Source: Maratus speciosus
Lineage: Eukaryota > Arthropoda > Arachnida > Araneae > Salticidae
Assembly: GCA_963932465.1 (NCBI GenBank)
Contig: OZ010787.1
Span: 12,521,284 to 12,585,283 of the forward strand
Length of the DNA stretch: 64,000 nt
Reading direction: 5' to 3'
This document shows positions 56,776 through 64,000 of this stretch, one piece after another. Under the pieces are notes generated by a model, which did no database searches, was not told the origin of the DNA, and saw only the letters and a list, made by a program, of their open reading frames with translations. Position numbers and translations under genes: made by a program. Each line of letters begins with the position of its first letter. The first letter of the stretch is position 1.

Positions 56776-58147
56776 AATAGTCCAGGCAATAGGGAATTTT
56801 ACCTAGCAAAATTAATGGTAGTTCTGGAAATCGGCTTACTTTGTTTTTTGGGTCGCTGAATCCGAATTTGTAACTTTCCACCAAAATTTCCCCCGGCAAC
56901 CTCCCCAAATTTTGGTAAAAAGCCCCCCCAAAAAAGGTTTTTATTAATCATTTTTTTTTGTTTTAGGGGAAAAGTATCTAGAAATTCAGAAAGTAGACAA
57001 AATTTGCAACAAATTAGATACATGACATTATGACTTAAGGGGAAGGGGGGATCTGCCTCGGAACATGCGCGCGGTGCTGCGTGGACGAAGTTGTGCAATT
57101 CCACTTAACCACTCACATGTTTACATTCACCCTCCCATCTCCCCTCCAAACTTTCCTTATAAAGTTTAAGTTTTTTGGGTAGCTGAATCCGAATTTTTAA
57201 CTTACCCCCAAAATTCCCCCCCCCCGAAAACCCCCCAAAATAGTTATTAACTTAAATTTCTTATTGTTTTAAGGGAAAAGCATTACGAAATTCAGAAACT
57301 AGACAAAATTTGCAACAAATAGGATTTATGACGTAGGATAAACAGGGAGAGAGGGGGCTGCCTCGGAACATTCAGCGCGCGCTTTTCTCAAAAAACATAT
57401 TTTTTCAAAAAATCAATTTTTGGGGGAGTTGCCGGGTGAAAATTTGGTGGGAAGTTACAAATTCGGATTCAGCGACCCAAAAGACATAAAGTGAGTCGAA
57501 ATCCAGAACTAGTATTGAATTTTCCAGGTAAAATCCCCTATTGCCTGGACTTCATAACTTAGTGCACGTAGCGTCGCAGTGCATGTTCAGAGGCAGCCCT
57601 CCCCCTCCCCGTTCATCCTACGTCATAATGTCATAAATCCTATTTGTTACAAATTTTGTCTAGTTTCTGAATTTCGTAATGCTTTCCCCCTAAAACAATA
57701 AGAAATTTAAGTTTAAAAACAACTATTTGGGGGGGAGTTAAAAATTCGGATTCAGCGACCCAAAAATCTTAAAGTAAATCTTATAGAGAAAGTTCGGAGG
57801 GGAGATGGGAGGACGAATGTAAACGTGTGAGTGGTTAAGTGGAATTGCACAACTTAGTTCACGCAGCACCGCGCGCATGTTCCGAGGCAGATCCCCCCTT
57901 TCCCCTTCATCCTAAGTCAGAATGTCATATCTAATTTGTTGCAAATTTTGTCTACTTTCTGAATTTCTAGATACTTTTCCCCTAAAACAATGAAAAAATT
58001 GATTTTTTTAATAAACCTTGGGAAATTTTGGTGGGAAGTTGAAAATTCGGATTCAGCGGCCCGAAAAACATAGTAAGCCCTTTTCCAGAACTACCATGAA
58101 TTTTGCTATGTAGAGCCCCTATACGGTCTCTATTGCCTGGACTATAA
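56776..58147. repeat. 1.4-kb palindromic element
   Basis: The left edge TAGTCCAGGCAATAGGGAAT is mirrored at the right edge (...ATTGCCTGGACTATA) with arms of roughly 600 bp centred near 57460. The phrase GAATCCGAATTTxTAACTT and its inverse occur five times (about 56859, 57185, 57457, 57736, 58037). An extra copy of the right tip (CCCTATTGCCTGGACT) sits at about 57537, so it may be two overlapping elements. Left-hand G/C-rich pieces flank GCACCGCGCGCATG-type sequence. No coding frame. Confidence 0.75.
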
Positions 58148-58415
58148 GGATTTATTAAAATTTTAAACAATTTATAATAAATTTATTTTTGAGTGATTTT
58201 CACTTCGAGTAATATATTTTAAAAATTTTCACATGAAATTCAAAATGCTGAAAATAATTTATTAAAAACACAGCATTTAAAAACTGTACAAAATGTCATA
58301 CATATATCTTGTAAGTAGGGATGGGCATTATTTAACGTATTAGGATTTAAAAAAAAACCCTGTTACTATGCTGGAACCTAATATTGAATTAATGTTACCG
58401 AAAAGTCCCTGTTAA

Positions 58416-58837
58416 TTAAGGGTGTTCTCAAATCCAAAAGGGCAACTTTCTGACAAAAGTTTTAATTTATTTTTGTTCGAAATTGCATGAAACTAGCTGG
58501 TGTTGTTGTTCAGAAAGTATGTAATCGAGCTGTTTTTTCAATTTTTTTGCATACTCAATAAATCTTTCAGAAAAGAGTGTCAAAGTAGGCGTTTTGAACC
58601 GAATTTCCGCGCGAAGGAAGAAAGAGACTCAAGAACGGGTGAAAAACGCGTTTGTCACGTGATCGAAATAGCTTATAACTGAATAGGTAATTGATTGATC
58701 AAAAAATGGAAAAAACAGTTCAATCCCAAATCGCTTCCATGGCCAGGCTTTCCAATTTTATCTTTCCCTTAAATGAATTTGTAAATGTGTCAAAACGTTT
58801 TGCGCTTGTTGAGCAGAGCTGTTAAGAACAGCCTTAA
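58416..58837 (-). mobile_element. TTAA-flanked MITE, family T, copy 3
   Basis: TTAAGGGTGTTCTCAAATCC at the left and GAACAGCCTTAA at the right, TTAA on both sides. 422 bp. Shares GTCAAAGTAGGCGTTTTGAA and related motifs with the copies near 30.8 and 36.5 kb. Confidence 0.78.
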
Positions 58838-60689
58838 ATAACATATGGTTTAAAATGGCAGCGTCTTTATTCATTTGCCTTAATCAAGAAATCAATTTCG
58901 TGCCTTTTAAAATAGGACAATATTCACAAAAAACGTCCTCCATCGTTTCTTTTCAGACGTGCGCCCCTAGTTTGGCCCATATTCCCCCTCTAGTTATGGG
59001 CAACTCTGTTAGGTCTGTGGTGCTAAATATTTATTGTGCATTTCATCAATCTCTAATGCATGAATAGTAATGACTTCCAGCACTAATTAAAGGCTTTTTT
59101 CGGCTTGGTGCCTGGTGCTGGGTCATCAGCATCATCACATACTTTCACCGATTCTGATTGCGCAATGTAGAGCATAAAACAAACACTGGCACAAATAGTA
59201 AATCAGGAAAACATCTGAAAATTTCTAAGAAAAAAGCTCATGCTTGACATGTTTTGTACTCATGAATCATACATATATATAGTCTTCATTTAGCATTTCC
59301 ATAACAAAAAGTCAAATTTGACTTATAAAACCCAGCAAAGTTTTGTCTAATTTTTGATCTGAGCAATTTTTTTTCAAGTAAATATATTTTCGTGCTTTTT
59401 TTTTGTTGTTGTTTTTTTGCTCTTGCTTCTAATTTTCAACGAGTGATTTTTATATAATTTATGTTACGTAAATGAAAAAAGCATTGATTCCCCCTCCCCC
59501 TTTAAAAAAATGCGGCGAGACAGAAGTTCGGATTCATTAAATTTATAAAATGTACCTTTTTGCAACATTTTAAGTAAAATACATTTATTTATAATTTTAT
59601 CTCTTAAAAATTTTAATTCTCGATTTTGAATAGAAAATCGATTTCCAAAAATACCAAAACATTGTTTAGCTACATTCAAATAAAATTAATGAATTTATAA
59701 TTTTTTAATTGATTAGCTCATTTAAAACGGGTGCATTAAAACTTCAATTGATTTCAGCTGAAAGCAGCTGAAACGTGTTGGAAACCAACCACGGATAATT
59801 CCTTAATTCATTCTGAAACACGCCATCAGTAAATGTAGTTCTTAACATATAAAATTATCTTTTTATCGCTTGGTAAGCTTATGAATAAAGAGAGATAATA
59901 GAACATCTTTGCAATTATATATATGTTAAAATTTTCTTCGGTCAATATAACATTTGCTTATTCCGAAACATTTGGTACAACGGTCTTTTAAATTAAAAAA
60001 TACGCTGAAGGATAAATTTATCTGAATGGACAATTTTATCAGAGTGAAATGGCATTTGATTAAAAATTATTTACTTTTCGTGTTTTTGTAAGGAATGGAG
60101 CGTTTTGCGTTGGCGGTTAATTTGAATATTTAAAGGGTTTTTACTCCGTACTCATGGAGTTTTTTTTAGGGGAAAGGGGGGGGAGGGGGATTCCTGCACT
60201 ATAAATTTTGTTTTTTGGCAAATACTTTTATTTTTGTTTTGTCATCGTTTTAATTTGCTGAAAAAAAGGAAGAAAATAGCCTCCTATAATTTGCGAGAAA
60301 ACTTAATTTTAGTACAGTTGTAATTAATTTGAAAACACATTTGTACGAACGAAATTTGTTTGGATGAATTGCATTTGATTAAAAGTATATAAATGATATT
60401 TTTGTGTTCTTGTGAAATTAGCTTTGAATATGCGTTGATAGATATGGCTGTTATGAAGTCGGGGATCAAATTTCTCTTTTTTAATATTTACCAACGTAGT
60501 TGAAAAGTGTTTATGAATTCAGATTGTCTGTCCGTCTGTCTGTCCTTGCTTTAACTCGCGTAAATATTAGTCCGATTGCCATGAAATGAATATCTTATTT
60601 CGGTTTAGTATGGCATGTTCGGTATTGTAAAGGGAGTGTGTATAGCATATTTGGTTCATTTATAGGGCCACTCAAAAGAATTCCGTTAC
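58838..60689. other. AT-rich DNA, no gene seen
   Basis: A GTCT microsatellite near 60528-60543 followed by TTAACTCGCGTAAATATTAG resembles the leader of the HINE-like families, but no repeat array follows. A G-run lies near 60178. No credible gene. Confidence 0.5.
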
Positions 60690-60697
60690 ATTACGGT

Positions 60698-61752
60698 CAG
60701 GGTTGGGTTTCTTCCAGGACAGTGGAAGAAACTGGAAAAAACTGGAAAAAAGCGGAAAAAACTGGAAGAAATGGAAAAACTGGAAGAAATGGAAAAAACT
60801 GGAAGAAATGAAAAAAAAACTGGAAGAAACTGACAAAAAATAAAACAGATGCTCAAAATTAAAATATATTTAACTACATAAAAGAATTAAACTCAAAGTA
60901 TACCAAAGTATCATACCTAAATTGTAAAATTTAATTAATATTAAAAATATTATTTTTGGAAAAATAAGTAATTTTTTAATAAACTTCAGCTTCAGCAGAC
61001 ATTTATAGGTGATGGATTTTACAACTTTAGAGGTAGAGAGATTTTTTTTTTCATCAATGTCATTTATGTAAAAAAGAGGAGGAAAAACTACCTACAAATT
61101 CTTTATTTTTCATATAAAAATACATTATTTTCATATAAAAATGCATTAAACTGTGCAACACAGTAAATAAACAAATTTGCGATTATTTATACTACTATCA
61201 TCTAGCATGCATATCTCAATCCTGATTTTAAGACTGTTATAAAAATGTCTATGGGTATGTCAATGCTTTTAAACTCTCCTGGAGTTCTGCAGGATTTGAA
61301 GGAATCTTTTTCATCTTTTGCATTCATCCATTCTAAGTTGAGAAACTGATTGTAGCAAAGAAAAAGAGGATTTAAATGAAATTTTTTAATACAGTAATTA
61401 TTGTATATTACTCACCTTGATAAAATTAATTGGTTAAATTGAAGTGGATAACTTTTAATTAATTTTGTGTATTTTGGATAACATTTCTTTTCTTCATTTA
61501 GACAATGGTTGAAAAGCTTTAAACAGGTGTGTGATCTTGGCTAAAAAAATGATGTAATATTTAGCATATATAAATTTGTATAGACCTAATGGAATTAATT
61601 TACTTAAAGTTATAAAAAGACTTAAAGTTGAAACTTATGGTAAATTTTTAAATAATAAGTTTCTTCCATTTCTTCCACTTGGAAAAAACCTATTTCTTCC
61701 GGCCGGTTTTTTCCGCGGTTTTTTCCACTTTGGAAGAAACTTGCCAACCCTG
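60698..61752. mobile_element. hAT-type element with CAGGGTTGG ends
   Basis: Left CAGGGTTGGGTTTCTTCC, right inverse CAGGGTTGGCAAGTTTCTTCC-like; exact 8-bp target duplication ATTACGGT at 60690-60697 and 61753-61760. Both sub-termini hold tandem TGGAAGAAA / GGAAAAAAC motifs (left 60722-60830, right 61660-61735). 1055 bp, no transposase frame. Confidence 0.93.
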
Positions 61753-61760
61753 ATTACGGT

Positions 61761-62893
61761 ATATGGGAAAATCGTTTGCTGTGTATTTTAATATTACAGT
61801 ATTTAAAACATATTGAAATTGATATAAATCAATGAAGTGTACTACAAGATTATTACTATAGACTAGGGATGCGTAGAACTTATCGTTTATTTACAGGAAC
61901 ACACAAAAGTATTTTGATATAGAAGAAAATGAGCAATAATTGAATTTTTGAAGCCACGAAACAATTGCTGGAAGAGCGTTTTCAATTGTGGTATGCGTTT
62001 TTAATTTAACTATTTTTTAAATATTACTTGGTGTGTATCAATTCCATATCATATACAAGGTCGAACAACAGTTCTCAACAACATTCGTTTATTGGTTGAA
62101 ATTGCTGAGCGGAAATTTAAAAATGTATTATGCGTTTAACTGAACTAACTTTTTGGATACTATGTAGTATGCATACGTATCTGTAGATCATATACAGGGC
62201 TGCAAAAAAATTGTATATTTTAACTACTATTCATAGTAATGGCAGAAATCGTGTTTTCAAATGCATTATGCGTTTTCCGAATTGTTCATTAAAGACGTCA
62301 TCTTCCACTTTTGTCAATTGTGATGTTTTGTTATGGTATTCTGAATGTGTTGGAAAGTGCTTCATAATCTATGCTGTATGCATGATTCTCTTTTTTTTGG
62401 TGGGGGGGGGGGGGGAGGATTAGAAATCGTATTGTTAAAACTTTAATTATTATACAGGGTATCTTATTGTTTACCAATAACTAATTTCTAAACCATTAGT
62501 TTTAAAGATATAGTTCCAATTGCAAAAATGTTTCAAATTTTTTTCTGCATCACATAAAAATCGATTTACATTACAATGATTACTTTTTAAATAGATAAGA
62601 AATTACTAATTTTATACAATGCCTCTGTCCTATAAATTTGATTTAGAAAATGTTTTCTCATGTTCCAACAAGTAAAATAGCAAAAATTTATTCTTTTATG
62701 GTCAAAACATACTGACAAGGGCACCACCAAACATGATGCGCACAGATTTTGATAATTTCAAAGTATGTTGTAGGGGTCGTACCACTAATTATTCTGATGA
62801 AAGGGTTTCTTCAAATGGGCCTTAGTTTTTGAGAAATTGGGGGTTAAAGTTCAGCGTATATTTCAAATACCCATTAGTGTGACTCTTTGAACG
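61761..62893. other. AT-rich DNA, no gene seen
   Basis: ATACAGGGCTGCAAAAAAAT near 62193 and ATACAGGGTATCTTAT near 62452 resemble mariner-type tips but no partner ends were found. A G14 run lies at 62402-62415. Confidence 0.45.
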
Positions 62894-62965
62894 TGAATTC
62901 GTGGTGCAGCGGTAGCGTGCGAGCTTACCGATCATGACATTGCGGGTTCGATTCCACTTAGAGGC
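62894..62965 (+). tRNA. tRNA-like sequence, probably a pseudogene
   Basis: A box GTGGTGCAGCGGTAGCGTG and B box GGGTTCGATTCC are spaced as in a tRNA, and a T-run follows at 62966. The acceptor, anticodon and T stems do not pair properly, so it is unlikely to be a working tRNA. It could be the head of an unrecognised SINE. Confidence 0.45.
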
Positions 62966-63546
62966 ATTTTTTTCTTTTTTACTTATTTTTATATTTTTTA
63001 TACGTTAAAATTTTTAAGCAGAATTGGGCATTCTACAGCTTTGAACTTTGATATTTGCTTAATAAATTACATTTACATTTTCGAATTTTTCATGACAATT
63101 TATTTTTCTCTTCAATTTTTAAACTAATATTTCTACAAAACTCTACTGAAATTTCTAAAAAAATTTCTTACAAAACTCCAAAACTAATTTATGCCTAAAA
63201 CTTTTTTTCAAATTATTATTTACATTTTTTATTTTAAGCACAATTCTGATTAAATGATTTTTCTTTTTTCTATCTTTTTTTTTTTTTTTTAACTATGTAA
63301 TTTAAAAGGAAAATTTATCCTTTTCTTGTATAAATTATGCAAAATAATTTTCAGGTGCAATTTCTCAAACGTATTTCGGATTAGATAATTCAAATAATGC
63401 ATATCTCCGAAAGAGTAATAAAATATTAAAGCAGTGATGCTTAAATACAAGTTTTTTACCAGTTGTACAAATTTTTTATACTCTGTAAAATACATTTATC
63501 TTTAAAGTTCAACCTCAACCTCATTTTTCGTTTGCACAAATAAATA
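62966..63546. other. AT-rich DNA, no gene seen
   Basis: Long T- and A-rich stretches only. Confidence 0.5.
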
Positions 63547-64000
63547 AAAAAGAAAAGTGCCCAGCTAAACTGATGGCATTGAGCTCACAGACTATTCACA
63601 CTAATTGTATATTATACTCTTATTTTAAAGAATAATGCCACTCAAAAAAATAAGTGAAGGGGAATTAGCCCCCGTTTCCCCCTTTATACTTAACCAGTGA
63701 ACCTCCAAATCTAATCAGGGAAGCTCCTTATCATAATAAACCGGTATACCAAATTTGGAGCAAATCGAATAATCTTGCAAAAAAAAACCATTTATCTAAA
63801 TTAAGGTGGTGGACTAAACCCCTTTATCCTTAACCAATGAATCGCCAAAACGAATCAGGGAAGCTCCTTTACATAATAAACCAGTATACCAACTTCGGAG
63901 CAAATCGAATCATTCTGCATGAAAAACCCATTTATCTAAATTAAGAGGGGCGGGCAAACCTCTCTTTTCCCCCTTTACCCTTAACCAATGAACCCCAAAA
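63547..64000 (-). mobile_element. Family H1 element, inverted copy, cut by the window end
   Basis: GTGCCCAGCTAAACTGATGG is the inverse of the end hairpin at 8298-8320, with a compensated loop change; then GAGCTCACAGACTATTCACA, the inverse half-site, then at least three ~150-bp units (AATCAGGGAAGCTCCTT near 63713 and 63855). The left end lies beyond the window. Confidence 0.85.

Overview
This window is AT-rich eukaryotic DNA and almost entirely a graveyard of transposable elements. I see no bacterial, viral or organellar gene layout, no rRNA, no CRISPR, and no host protein-coding gene I can defend. The transposase with a DUF4817-like N-terminus, the tRNA-derived SINE, the Ty3/gypsy polyprotein style and the very AT-rich composition fit an arthropod. 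I infer an arachnid, most likely a spider, but the sequence alone does not prove it.

Layout. 1-1.2 kb: plain AT-rich DNA. 1.24-2.67 kb: a broken Tc1/mariner-type element. 3.17-6.76 kb: a fold-back element whose right end was split by a Helitron with internal ~295-bp repeats. 7.26-8.33 kb: a tandem-repeat element with Helentron/HINE-like ends; a second copy, inverted, runs off the window at 63.55-64 kb. 9.0-10.87 kb: a terminal-inverted-repeat (TIR) element starting GGGGAGACTAGG. 12.64-20.01 kb: a complete but decayed Ty3/gypsy LTR retrotransposon on the minus strand (two LTRs, gag, protease-RT, RNase H-integrase). 20.4 kb: a tRNA-SINE. 21.1-22.4 kb: hAT. 22.5-23.3 kb: pogo/Tigger-like element. 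24-24.7 kb: fresh 385-bp tandem duplication. 26.2-26.9 kb: a piggyBac-like MITE and a 190-bp-arm hairpin. 29.9-31.2 kb: a second HINE-like family and a TTAA-flanked MITE. 31.4-38.3 kb: two related large fold-back elements, each interrupted by other elements. 38.6-42.9 kb: a 398-bp MITE split by a 3.9-kb hAT, itself split by a HINE-like element. 44.6-45.6 kb: GGGGGGAAGATGG TIR element carrying a SINE. 45.6-48.2 kb: a ~370-bp-period array split by a Tc1-like element. 48.2-55.9 kb: a cluster of hAT elements with CCGAAAC ends, nested up to three deep. 56.8-58.1 kb: a 1.4-kb palindrome. 58.4-58.8 kb: another TTAA MITE. 60.7-61.75 kb: hAT with perfect 8-bp target duplications.

Nothing here works together as a pathway. 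The biology is insertion history: several nests let the order of events be read, and target-site duplications or restored empty sites confirm many of the boundaries. All boundaries were read by eye; percent identities are estimates.
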